A stretch of DNA of 64,000 bases from Flaccisagitta enflata. Taxonomy: Eukaryota; Chaetognatha; Sagittoidea; Aphragmophora. The position numbers were made by a program, and so were the translations under genes. Below are positions 33,568-44,302 of this stretch, in pieces; position 1 is the stretch's first letter; the number at the start of each line of letters is the position of its first letter. The DNA lies in the NCBI GenBank assembly GCA_965153355.1, contig OZ231126.1, positions 73,842,001 through 73,906,000 on the forward strand. The letters are read 5' to 3'. The notes below the pieces were generated by a model that was not told the DNA's origin, made no database searches, and saw nothing but the letters and a program-made list of their open reading frames with translations.

Positions 33568-34141
33568 TTTTAGTCGCGTGCTACGCGACTCAAAAAGCCA
33601 CTTCTCGGTCGGTCTGTCGGTCGGTCGGTTGTACCGTAACAGAACTGTTTATAAGGCTTTTAATACAAAATAAAGACATTTAAAATGTTTTTGAATGTTT
33701 TTAAGGTATTTATAAGCCTCTATAAGCCACTTTTTGGTTGGTCTGTTGGTCTGTTTTTCTGTCCGTCACAAGGTTGTTTAAGCCAACAAGGTTGTTACAG
33801 CCAATTTTAAGACATTTCAAATGTTTTTGAATGTTTTTATGTCATTCATACACCTCTATAAGCCACTTTTTTGTCCGTCTGTCTATCCGTCTGTTTGTCC
33901 GTCCGTTTATCTGTCCATTGGTTTGTCACTAGGATATCTTTAAGACTTTTTGTTGCTAGTTCAAAGGTCTTTTTTGTCCGTCTGTCTATCCGTCTGTTTG
34001 TCCGTCCGTTTATCTGTCCATTGGTTTGTCACTAGGATATCTTTAAGACTTTTTGTTGCTAGTTCAAAGGTCTTTTTAAATGCTTAAATCTGTTCATCTG
34101 ACTGTTTGCCTGACTTTTCTGGAGGTGCCAACGCACGCGAC
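33568..34141. mobile_element. Large family A relative with internal duplications
   Basis: Starts at hairpin AGTCGCGTGCTACGCGACT after a TTC microsatellite (33533-33568) and ends AACGCACGCGACTTAGG. The interior contains repeated GTTTTTGAATGTTTTTA blocks and an exact tandem duplication of 103 bp (33866-33968 and 33969-34071). Confidence 0.65.
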
Positions 34142-34594
34142 TTAGGTCTAATTAACGTAATTATTTTGACCTTTTAGTCGCGTAACATACAGCTAAAAAA
34201 AAAAGACTTACTTTTGAATGGCTAATTCAACCAATCCATCTTAGAAAAAAAAACTACTTAAAATCTTAGACCATTTCAAAGCCCTTCAAAAGTACTTTCA
34301 TTTAGCGCTAATCTGGCATTTCTATCTTTTTTCGTTTAAAAATGGCATTAGTTTGAGTGAAAAGGTTGCCTATTTCAGTTTCGCAATCCCTATATGAAAA
34401 ATGCATCTTACCAAAATAGTGCTTCTCTTTGCCGAGCTCTAGCTTCTAAACCGTTTAAGATAAAGACCTAGGACTGGTCTAGAATGACAGATCATCAATG
34501 AGAAGAGAGCGTCAATCCCGAATTTGGTTACCTTCCACTAAATTGCATGATTACATTCAATAGGGTATAGCCGTTTACTTTCTTGGCATTTTTC
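34142..34594. other. Non-coding, no feature recognised
   Basis: AT-rich, no gene or repeat identified. Confidence 0.35.
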
Positions 34595-35263
34595 GCATAA
34601 ATATACGGACACCTACTCAAGTTCATTGCAGCATAACTTCAATATCTATTATAAGAGTGAAAGCAGATCAACGAGCTGACATGAATATACGGACACCTAC
34701 TCATGTTCATAGCAGCTAAACTTCAATATCCAATATAAGAATAAAAGCAGATCAATGAACTATGACATACAATCTTCCATTCAAGACCAAGCAGAGTTTA
34801 GTAGCTCATTCGTTTTAAATGACAGCGTTTTGATGAAAAACTGTCATTTACCAAAATCGAATTCAGAGGTCTTCAGTTCATATCTACAAAGGACAACCTA
34901 CATAGAAACAGTTCTTAAAACCAAATGGATTGGCCAAAATCCTTTTGACTTCATTGGATCACATTTTTGCCAAATTTTTTAAATGTTGGAAAAATTGAAG
35001 GCTACGGGTAATATATTGCTCTAAAATTATTTCATATCAAAGGAAAACAAAAAAAATCGATGTTTTTTTTGCTTACTAAAAGATTAAGGATTTACACTGA
35101 TTTGAGTTAAAAAATCATGGACTAATCAAATGGAAACTCATAGCAGAAGCACTTGATAGATCAAATTATCATAAAAAGACAAAAAAATTAATTCGTTTGA
35201 ACATGTTTTTGTTTCAGTGAGTCAATATGCTTATTTTTTTTCCAGCTGTCCGTATATTTATGA
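34595..35263. mobile_element. Possible TIR element with ATATACGGACA ends
   Basis: CATAAATATACGGACA occurs at 34596 and inverted at 35246-35262. A direct ~80-bp duplication (ATATACGGACACCTACTCA... to AAAGCAGATCAA) lies at 34602 and 34685. Confidence 0.5.
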
Positions 35264-35685
35264 GCTAAATGGTTTGTTGATAACATCAACATATATTATA
35301 TCGATTATATTTACATTTTTAATGCTTTTTTACAACAAGTTTTTATCTCTTTCAGCCTAATTTTGAAAGAACTGTTAATTTGATCGGGTCTTAAATCAGC
35401 TTTCTCACGCCTCAAACTAGCGCTCTTAGATTTCCAGAGACTCAAATCTGCCCTCTCAAACCTAAAATTAGTCCTGAGACGCCTTAGAAATGCTTTCTGC
35501 CAGTCCTCTCAGAAGACCGACTGACTGACGCTGCAACCTCTAGAGTCAAGGAAGCTGAAAATAGCATAAATGAGAGGGAAACCAAAATGGTAATGGAGAA
35601 AGGAAGTAAACAAGCAACACCGTATACACAACCTTCCAACCATGCAACCTATGGATACCCTGTGGAGTCACTTAGCAAGCTGTTG
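35264..35685. other. Non-coding, degenerate family D-like units
   Basis: AATCTGCCCTCTCAAACC-type words near 35395-35500 resemble the family D core. Confidence 0.35.
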
Positions 35686-35940
35686 AAAGAAGGAAAGAAA
35701 GGAAGGGAGGAAGGAAGGAAGGAAGGAAGGAAAGAAGGAAAGAAGAAAGTAAGAAAGAAAGAGAGAGAGAGAAAGAGAAAGAAACAAGGATGGCCATTTT
35801 ACGGCCAATAAGTGCGTCTCGCGTTTTCGGAATATTGAAAGAATATTTTTAATGAATGAATGAATGAATGAATAAATGAATGAATGAATGAATGAATGAA
35901 TGAATGAATGAATGAATGAATGAATGAATGAATAAATAGA
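35686..35940. repeat. (AAGG)n and (AATG)n microsatellites
   Basis: AAGG-rich tract at 35686-35790 and a cleaner AATG array at 35851-35940. Confidence 0.95.
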
Positions 35941-36530
35941 TGAAAGCAGAGATGGCATGGTAACTTTCATGTTATAGCTGTAACGAAGCATACTGTAATT
36001 AGATCGGTTTTAAATAGCTTTTCAGGTTCGCTTAATCAGCTCATTTGCATATTGTCGTTATCTCCAATTTCGACATATCAGCGCATGAAAAATGTATTTT
36101 TGAACCTTCTCCCTCATTCTATGATTTATACTTAATCTTTCGTCCTCTGTTTTCAATGAAAAATGTCATAGGTGGCCATAAGATGGAAGAACGACTTCAT
36201 CGAGTTTCCCTTAATTGCCAGAATCGCGCAAAAACGGCGCTGAAATTCGAGCGAAAATTGGCCCATGACATGTCATCTTTAACTAAATAGTTAATTTGCT
36301 ATTCGATACAAATATTACTTATTTTTTCTTCTAACATCATCAGAAAGGTCTAAAGTCCTCAAAACATATCGAGATGGCATGGTAACTTTCCCATTACTGT
36401 ATGTATGGGGGTATCTAACATAGGCAGATAGAACGACAGGCTGATGTATATATTGCTTAGGTTGACACATAGACAAGTATGCCTACAGATAAACAGATAG
36501 ATGAAAAGAGCGAGACAAGCAGATAAGAAA
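35941..36530. other. Non-coding, no gene recognised
   Basis: A short repeat GAGATGGCATGGTAACTTTC occurs at about 35949 and 36371. Otherwise unremarkable. Confidence 0.35.
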
Positions 36531-36535
36531 GAAAG

Positions 36536-36582
36536 GAAAAACGACAAAGAAAGAAACATAAAAAGAAAGAAAGAAAGAAAAA

Positions 36583-36654
<72 letters not shown>

Positions 36655-36660
36655 AGGAAG
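36536..36660. repeat. (GAAA)n microsatellite
   Basis: About 125 bp of AAAG tetranucleotide, open in all frames (Lys/Arg/Glu or Phe/Leu/Ser). Confidence 0.97.
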
Positions 36661-37083
36661 AGCAAGAAAAAAATTCTGAGAGGAATGAAGAGCCTGTAGC
36701 TAGACCGCAAAAATCTTCCAACGAATCATTCCAGATGGTATGGAATTGATTTCACGCGTGGTTGGGTGTGATGAATGAGCGGTGGCTACATATATTTGAT
36801 ATTAGACATTTACGATGAAACAGCAATTTCTTTCCGTGCTTTCTATCATACAATCAAATTCCGCTTTAACGGATTTTGAGGAATTAATAAATCTTATCCG
36901 TTATAAGCGGAGTTCTGTTAGAGCTAAAGTAGAAAAGAAAAGGGAATACATTGAAAGGACTTAGAATTTGCATCCATTATTGGAATTTCGTTTGTGGCGG
37001 GTCCGTTTGAGTGGAGTAAAAGCGATCAACGGCCGATTGATAATGGGGATGATCGCTACTCTCGTTCTCATTAGAAACACATA

Positions 37084-37146
37084 CCACTTAACACCACTTA
37101 ACACCACTTAACACCACTTAACACCACTTATCACCATTTATCACCA
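37084..37146. repeat. 11-bp tandem repeat (ACCACTTAACA)n
   Basis: Five to six units with terminal variants, just downstream of the following minus-strand frame. Confidence 0.85.
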
Positions 37147-37202
37147 CTTCACTTGTCGAGCTGCGTGCAAAACGGAGTTAATTTGAAACTCAAAACCCCA
37201 AC

Positions 37203-37772
37203 TCACCATTTTCTTGCAAGCTGCTTGACAAGACGCTTCGACGGAAGTCGCGTACGAGACGCCGCATATTGACGCGAAGATGGCCAAGATGAGAAAATCG
37301 AATCCCAACTGCTTTAATCCAGACGACCATCTTTTCGAAGATGGTGAAGAAGCGATACGGGGTGCTGTCGACGACGAGGCGTTGCGGGATGCTCTTGACG
37401 ACGAGGCGGTAAGTGATGCTATCGGCGACGATGCCTCTAGGAATGCTGTTGGCGACGAAGCGATACCGGATGCTGTCGACGACAAGTCTTTTAAAGATGC
37501 TGTTGACAAGGAAGCCTTCGAAGATGCGATTGACGACGAAGCAATGCGGGATGCTGTCGTCGACGACCAAGCCGTTGTCGATGTGGTTGCAACCGCCGTG
37601 GAAGATCTCGTTGACGAAGCCGTTGAGGATAACATTGACGCCCGGGACGAGGATGATGCCGATAAATCTGTTGAAGACGATGCAATCGACGAAAGTGTCG
37701 AGGTTGGCGCGGACGATGTCGTCGTCGACAATTTCATCCGCGTTGAAGCCTTCAGACTTGTCGTCTTCGTCG

Positions 37773-37803
<31 letters not shown>

Positions 37804-37908
37804 TCTCCCACAAGATACCACTATCCTGCAGCGCCAGCGCTTTGTTGTCCCACAGGGCGCATGGCGTCGTTTTCTTTTTATTGTACGCGCTACCGTCGCG
37901 TGACACAA
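37203..37908 (-). CDS. Uncertain minisatellite-coded protein, Ser/Thr/Ala-rich with a hydrophobic segment
   Basis: A 10-codon (30-bp) repeat makes this region open on both strands. I prefer the minus strand: from ATG near 37906 it gives a Thr-tract (TTTMTTTTTTTKTT), then Ser/Ala/Thr repeats (SSTAS..IASS), then a hydrophobic stretch LGFDFLILAIFASICGVSYA (about 37250-37310) and SCQAACKKM at a strong donor GTGAGTTGGGG (complement of 37192-37202). A mucin-like membrane or secreted protein would fit. The plus strand (37280-37903) instead starts ATGGCCAAGATG and gives acidic DDEALRDALD-type repeats, but degenerates into poly-Val where the minus strand has poly-Thr or poly-Asp. Neither is proven; downstream exons were not found. 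Confidence 0.35.
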
Positions 37909-37993
37909 TTACGATAAGCAGGTTCTCGCGTGACGCGCACGCTCTTGCGTGGCGCTCACTCATGTGACATACAAGCTGTTGAATGGTGCTCAC

Positions 37994-39065
37994 TCATGAA
38001 TTGTGTTTGTAAACGGAAGAACACAACGATTGTTCGCGCAGAAAGATTGAAACATTTTAACGGATCATCGTCGTACCAAACAGTGGCAACATCGTTATTG
38101 TTGGCGGTGGTGGTGCATAAATCCACATGCGGTTATGACACGATGAAAATTATCGTGACAGTCCAGTTTCACCAAGGTCAAAAAATTTTTCAAGTTTTTT
38201 CTGTAAAACAATGAATTCATATGCTAGCATATATTTTTTTATGTGAGTAACAAAAAAAATTAATGCAAAATCTCAAAAATTTAAAAAGTTACAGCTATTT
38301 TTCTCTTAAAAAACACTATTTTTCTTTTGTACACATCTTTACCTATTTTATTAAAAAATGATGACTAAGTTTTTCAAAACCTTGTTATATTAATTCAGCA
38401 GTATGTTATTTAATACAAAGAATATAAAAACTGAAAAATTTCTAGATTTTTAAAGATTTTTTTTTAATTTCTTTTAATTTTTTTGCCAAAAAATGTGATT
38501 TTTTGAATATTTTTTCAGTTTAGAATATTTTATTAGCCTATCAAAGCAGGACAAATTTGAAATAAAGGTAGACGTAATAAATTGATAAATAAATATACAA
38601 CTTATAACTAATTTTAAAAATTATGAAGATTCTATAGCAAAAAGATAATAGAAAACAGTTGAAAACTTTTTTTTTCAACAATAGAACAGCTTTTCAAGTT
38701 CAAATATTTTTTGACAGCTGGAAAAATACAACAATATATGTTAGATTAATAATGATATATGTGTATATGCATTTTACAACTATTCTAAAATTTGGTGAAA
38801 ATTGGTCCCCAATTTTCTTTCACTTCTTTCAACTTGTCATAAATCTACCTAACAAAGTTTTTCCTTACCAGCGTTTCATTTAATGGCACTTGTAATCCAA
38901 CATTCTCTTTCCCTGCATTTGAAAGATTTACATAAACAGCGGCTAGATTAGGGCTAGTCACGAGGGGGAGGGGGGGGGGGCAAGGGCATTTAGAAACCTA
39001 TCTCCACTAGCATTTGGCAAATATGTTATAAGACACCCATTTTTCATAAGTAACTGACTGGCCGA
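37994..39065. other. AT-rich non-coding sequence
   Basis: No gene or repeat recognised; a G run lies at about 38962-38982. Confidence 0.4.
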
Positions 39066-39376
39066 CAGTCAGTGGACAAAACACTTTAGGTATATATATC
39101 ATACCACTGGCTTCGATACAACATACTGCTCAAAAACAAAATATTGTATGTGACAATCAGTTGTTTAAGTTACAGCCGGCTGTATCAAACAAAATGTTGT
39201 ATTCAACAACAGGTTGTTAGAATTACAGCCGGCTGTAATGCTGCAATTTTATAACATTACAGCCGGTTGATTTTTAAACCACTTGTTGTTGCATACAATA
39301 TTTTGTTTATTATCAGCATGTTAGATCAGATCCAACGGTATGATATATATACCTATTATGTTTTGTCCGCTGACTG
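39066..39376. mobile_element. Palindromic MITE family E, second copy, 4-bp TSD CCGA
   Basis: CAGTCAGTGGACAAAACACT and the complement CAGTCAGCGGACAAAACATA at the ends, TATATATCATACC and ACAGCCGGCTGTA words inside as in the 9214-9742 copy; CCGA on both sides (39062-39065, 39377-39380). Confidence 0.85.
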
Positions 39377-39597
39377 CCGACCCAATGACGAAAGACACCA
39401 ACACACATAACCAAATGAAACCAAAACAAGTAACGTGGGGTCACAATGTCGTTGCCTCACCCAACCACACCCCCAACCCCCCTCCAACACACTCACACAC
39501 AAACAATACCAACTGCACCATCATAAATACGCGTGGATGTTCCCCCCAACTACAAGGCGCGCTTATTGGCCATAACTTGGCCTCGTTTTTATACATT

Positions 39598-39970
39598 CTT
39601 TTTTTTCTCCTCTTCTTTCTTTCTTTCTTTCGATCTTTCTTTCTTTTGTTTTCTCTTTCTTTCTTTCTATCTTTCTTTCTTTCTATCTTTCTCTTTCTAT
39701 TTTCTTCTTTCTTTCTTTCTTTCTTTCTTTCCTTTCTGTTTTTCTTTCTTTCTTTCTTCTTTCTTCTTTCTTTCTTTCATCATTCTTTCTTTCTTTTGTC
39801 TTTCTTCTTGTCTTTCTTTCTTTTCTTTTCTTTCTTTCTTTCTCTTTCTTCTTTTTCTTTTTTCCTTTCCTTTTTCTTTCTTTCTTCTTCTTTCTAATTT
39901 CTTCTTCTTCTTTCTTTCTTTCTTTCTTCTTTCTGTCTTTCTCTTTCTTCTTTCTTTCTTTCTTTCTTTC

Positions 39971-40019
<49 letters not shown>

Positions 40020-40020
40020 G
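39598..40020. repeat. (CTTT)n polypyrimidine tract
   Basis: About 420 bp of strand-asymmetric TTTC with interruptions, ending 15 bp before the left terminus of the large TIR element. Confidence 0.97.
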
Positions 40021-40035
40021 ACTCATTGTAGTTTA

Positions 40036-41220
40036 CACTGTAAAAAAAGGCGAATGTGGTCCTGTAACGGACCGCTAAAAAAAACGTGGTCTAAGAGGTC
40101 GAGGAGGAAAGTGTTCTAGAATTGTTGAAAAAAAGTGGTCCTTTTAGAAAAAGTTCTAGTAACAAATGGTCCTTTACCCAAAAGCAAAGAACCGCATTAT
40201 TGGTAAAACAGGAAACGTGGTCCTTTAATCCCCGCCTAGGTTTTTTTTGACGAAGGGAAAAAAAAAGTAAAGGACCGCACTCTTTTTACTATATAACGTG
40301 TGTCCCAGAAAAAGTCGAAAAAAAACCGATAACGAGTGTTTCAAAAAAAGTTGAAAAAATGCCCAGGTCAGCCCAAAATACCCCCAAAAAAATGGGTCCC
40401 CCCCCCCAAAAAAGTGGTTCTTTACAAGGACAAAGTGGTCCTTACTCCCCCCCTCATGGGCGGGGGGGGGGGGAGGTATGGTTGTTGAGGTTAAATTAAA
40501 GGACCACATTACCAGTGTAATGAACCACTTTAGTTGCTTTTTTGTTTCCCCTCGAAGGGAGTCGTTGGCTTTCTCCGAGCCACCGCAAGATGGAGGTGGG
40601 CGCTTGAAATGGTAAAGGACCGCTTTCTTTTTTTTTAAACATGGCGGACGACGGAGGCCGGAATTTCGGTCTTCTTAAAGATTTTTTGGTTTTTTTTACG
40701 GTTGTTCCGTAAACGGGACATTGCGTAACCCTTTCCGGCGTCGTTCTTGTTGAAAATCATCTTCTAAAAAATTTGTTTTTCAATTCTTTTAGTGAAAGTA
40801 ATAAAACAAACCACCCAAAAGAAAACAAAAAGAGAGACTCAACTCCAACATTCGAAACAAAACGGTTTCAACGCTTTATTTTCATCGTCGTCCGTGCGTC
40901 AGTCATTTTAATATTGGAATACGTGACAAATTGAATATCAGCGCGTGTACGTCGTGCTGTTTTTTCCGTGGTGACCCCGTCAACGTCTTCTGCTATGTAG
41001 GTAAGGATACTTTCATTTTTTCTGCTTCCCCGCCGCACATGTGTAAAATAAAACATACTTGCGCCTGTCCCGCGCCGTATAACATGTAAATAAACAAAGG
41101 TTTAGGCTTTTCGAACGCCGGTTACGTTTTTTTTGCGAGTTTTTGGGCTTGTGTAATGGACCACATTAGCGTCGTTAAATTTGGTAGGGGACCACTTTAA
41201 AACAAAAACTTCGTTATCCG
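40036..41220. repeat. Left subterminal region with GTGGTCC motifs
   Basis: At least ten copies of GTGGTCC/GGACCRC-like words occur in both orientations, for example near 40056, 40134, 40168, 40214, 40264, 40433, 40500, 40616, 41160 and 41190. No ORF of interest. Confidence 0.7.
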
Positions 41221-41434
41221 TTCGTCCGTTGTCAACGACCTTCTCTGGGGAAGGAAATGGCAAAAAAGAACATATAACAAGTCCGTCACTTACTTTTTTT
41301 TCGTTCTCTTGATTTTTAATTTCCTGATTTTGGTCTGTATTTTCTCCTATGTACCTTTACAAATCAGGGGGGAAAATGTTAAAATAATTTGAACATATTT
41401 TACCACCTTTGAACAACTTGTAACACTGCCCAAA

Positions 41435-41830
41435 AAATAACAGGTACACTGTTAAAACGTGTTAAAACCATGTAAAAATAAAGTCAGACATAAGAAAAAA
41501 AAACCTGGCATTAAAATGTAAAAATTTTATTAAAATTGTGTTGAAATCTTGATAAAATAATGTTAAAACCGTGTAAAACCTTTGTTAAAATGATGTAAAA
41601 ATTAAGTTAATATTGTGTTAAAACTGTGTTAAAATCATGTAAAAATTTTGTTTATTCTTTTTTAACACAGTTTTAACATAGTTTTAACACAAATTTAACA
41701 CATAACTTAGCCTCAGTTTTAACACTGTTTTACCACAATTTTACCAATGTTTTAACACATTTTAACATTATTTTAAGATAGTTTAAACAAGTGGTGATTC
41801 ATAATTTTAACACAATTTTAACACAAGTTT
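41435..41830. repeat. TTAAAAC fold-back
   Basis: GTTAAAAC/GTGTTAAAA words fill 41450-41650 and the complementary TTTTAACAC words fill 41660-41830, so the segment can fold on itself. Confidence 0.65.
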
Positions 41831-42247
41831 TTTTCTGAAGCCTTCAAAAGAGATAGAAATATCTACTACTAAAATAACTACAATGTTCTTTAATTTTGAA
41901 CGATTTCAAGGCTTGATGTTCCTCTAATTTGGTTCTTATAAAAAATAAAAAGTGTATACCCAGTTTTGGTTGTTCTCAATGCGATGGTACCTGGGTCAGA
42001 TTCTTTATCATCCTCTTCTCGATGCCGTTCATATTTATCCTCCTTTGCCATCAAGGAATTCACAGCATTGCCTTTGTTGGGAGATATACCCGCAGCCTCC
42101 AGATCTTAGGAGGTGGGATAGGTGTGGCCTGTTTTTTTGTGAAAAATTGTGGCCATGAAGTGTTTGGCAATGGTATTTACTTTCCATCCCCGTGTGAGTC
42201 TCTTTGTCCAGATCCCCCTCTTCAGACTCTTGACCCCGTTCCATCAC

Positions 42248-43125
42248 TTCCGTCTTTCTTTCCAGCTTTACCGTTGGCTTCTCCAACGGTTTCTTCTTGG
42301 TGGTCCCCTTTGAGGCCCCAACTTCGACGACGACACTGGATAGTTCGTCTTCTACTGCTGCGGCTACTGATGCAGCTCCTGCTGCAGTTTCTTCTGCGGC
42401 TCCTGCCGTGGCTCCTGCTGCGGCTTCATCTCTGGAACTGTCCATCGGGTCGGTCCGCACCCTATCATCACCAATCGTCCACGCCACTCAAGACGAGCCA
42501 TCAGAGAAGAGGAAGAAATTGAACGGAACATCATCACCACCAGAACCACCAACCCGCGATTTTCCGATTTTCCGATTTTCCTTCAAGGGCGCCTGCTGCA
42601 TCGATGCCCTTTTATCGCCGTCTCGTTTGCGGTTTCGCCGATGTTCGTTGCTTCTTTCTTCCTCGGTACACCCTCTTCCGTCGTCGCGTCTTCTCTTTTT
42701 ACCCCCCGTCGATTTCTTGGCAACGCATCGAGTTTCGACATTCTCCGAGGTCTCGCATATCTCCACATTTTCGCCAGAGCTGGTAAGATCCTCTTTCGAT
42801 TCATCTTTGACTTTCGCCGCGGGTTGGTGGCTCTGGTGATGCTGTTCCGTTCAATTTCTCCCTCTTCCCGGATGGCTCGTCTTGAGTGGCGTGGACATTT
42901 GGTGATGATAGGGTGCGGACCGACCCGATGGACAGTTCCAGAGATGAACCCGCAGCAGGAGCCACGGAAGGAGCCGCAGAAGAAACTGCAGCAGGAGCTG
43001 CATCAGTAGCCGCAGCAGTAGAAGACGAAATATCCAGTGTCGTCGTCGAAGTTGGGGCCTCAAAGGGGACCACCAAGAAGAAACCGTTGGAGAAGCCAAC
43101 GGTAAAGCTGGAAAGAAAGACGGAA
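42248..43125. repeat. Inverted duplication, 310-bp arms, 259-bp loop
   Basis: 42248-42558 and 42818-43125 are inverted copies with roughly 95% identity by eye. The right arm read on plus, and the left arm read on minus, both encode MDSSRDE..., AAEETAAGAASVAAAVED and KGTTKKKPLEKPTVKLE. The loop holds a basic minus-strand frame (KKRRRDDGRG). Confidence 0.85.
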
Positions 43126-43149
43126 ATAAGAGGAAGATTCGTAAAATGA
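42928..43149 (+). CDS. Candidate first exon region of the transposon gene
   Basis: From ATG at 42928 the frame reads MDSSRDEPAAGATEGAAEE..., Ala/Glu-rich, then a basic stretch TTKKKPLEKPTVKLERK, and stops at 43147. Possible donors are ACG|GTAAAG and TTC|GTAAAA. It is the only ATG-started frame close upstream of the Ser/Ala-rich exon at 43243, but I could not find a convincing phase-matched join. The inverted copy on the other strand (42035-42487) is an equally good reading of the same module. Confidence 0.35.
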   Translation: MDSSRDEPAAGATEGAAEETAAGAASVAAAVEDEISSVVVEVGASKGTTKKKPLEKPTVKLERKTEIRGRFVK

Positions 43150-43242
43150 TCGTGGAGGAAGTACAACAAACGTCATTGAAGGAACAAGAAACAGGTTCAT
43201 ACATTATTTGGAAATTTTTAAAGAATTGATGTCTAAAAAAAG

Positions 43243-43789
43243 GTGAGGGTGAATAACCTAGTAAAGACGGAGAGATTGACTCTTTACGCCTTAGGCGCGT
43301 TGACCCAACTGCAAACTGTGGTGGAAACTACTTCCGAGAAACCAAGCGGAAAAGCAACCAAAAGGGCCCACAGTATATCATCAACCCCCAATTCATCTAC
43401 CTCAACATCAATATCGTCTGCCGCGGCATCCTCTCCCGCAGCGTCTTCTGCCTCGGCCTCTCGCTCGACGTCTAAATCGAAAGCCCCGCGAACCTCTCCC
43501 TCTTCATCCTCGGCCTCTCCCTCCATCACAAAATCAGCGGCTGGGGCGTCTTCTGCCTCAGCGTCTCGCTCAACTTCAAAATCAGCAGCCAGGGTATCCT
43601 CTGCCTCAGCGTCTTTACCTTCCGCCTCTCCCACAACCTCGAAACCGTCGGCTGAGGCATCCTCAGCCTCAGCCTCAACAGCCTCGGCCTCATCGACCTC
43701 AAACGCTCCTGCCGCAACTCCAGGGGTGTGGACCGAGACAACCGCTTCAGAAGCAGTTAATGCTGAATTTAAAAAACGTTGGCACAAAA
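43243..43789 (+). CDS. Exon 1 (visible) of the large transposon-encoded protein
   Basis: About 182 codons ending ...AEFKKRWHK plus one base at donor A|GTAAGC. Mostly Ser/Ala/Thr low complexity (SASASRSTSKS-type repeats), with a more normal start (LVKTERLTLYALGALTQLQ) and end. The frame has no ATG, so an upstream exon or an acceptor inside (for example CTTTACGCCTTAG before GCGCG at about 43293) is needed. The antisense strand is open and acidic, but only the plus strand joins the downstream exons in phase. Probably a disordered N-terminal region. Confidence 0.55.
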
Positions 43790-43903
43790 GTAAGCAACTA
43801 TTTAATGTTTGGGCCTAGAAAAAACTACTATAGCTATATGCAGGAAACTAGCCAAGAGTTGCTGGAGCAGCAGTAAATGGAATATAATTGCCATAGGACA
43901 AGT

Positions 43904-44015
43904 TTTTGAGTGCGACAAAGCACCTCTATACCTGGCTGTGTCTGTCGTTTGGTCAGTTGATCTGTTGGTTGGGTAACGCATTCGTTCGACGATCCACACT
44001 TGGCTGTGTAAATTC
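43904..44015. mobile_element. Family B copy in intron 1
   Basis: GAGTGCGACAAAGCACCTCTATACCTGG, TTGGGTAACGCATTCGTTCG, ACGATCCACACTTGG; right end diverged. Confidence 0.65.
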
Positions 44016-44113
44016 CTACATGTCTACCAACGCAACACCTTCTACCTTTGCACTGGTTTGCCCCAAAAAAACTTAAGGAAAAAGTTTCATGTAACAATTT
44101 CTTGTGTCCTCAG

Positions 44114-44302
44114 TTGCTGACGGTCAAAATCGATACGACTTACACTTGGAGAGGAGTTTCGATTTTAAAAGGATCCGTGAGCTGAAGGCGGGAAAGGATG
44201 GACAAGTCTACAAGGCAGACGATCCATGTCTCATTGATCTGCATTGTGATAACCTTAAGAAGATGGGGGTACCTGACCGATTGAATGAGCTGAATGTTGC
44301 AG
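44114..44302 (+). CDS. Transposon gene exon 2
   Basis: Acceptor GTCCTCAG, two bases, then ADGQNRYDLHLERSFDFKRI... to LNELNVA and one base at G|GTAAAA. Phase 1 in, phase 1 out. Confidence 0.7.

Noticed and set aside
39340-40078. Long Phe/Ser/Leu frames over the CTTT tract
   Set aside because: Microsatellite translation only.
41929-42522. Plus-strand 197-residue frame with a hydrophobic start
   Set aside because: Its second half is the antisense of the MDSS module and becomes Leu/Arg-rich, a sign of a shadow frame.
43284-43787. Acidic minus-strand frame opposite the Ser/Ala-rich exon
   Set aside because: It is the mirror of a repetitive plus-strand frame that ends at a good donor and joins the downstream exons.
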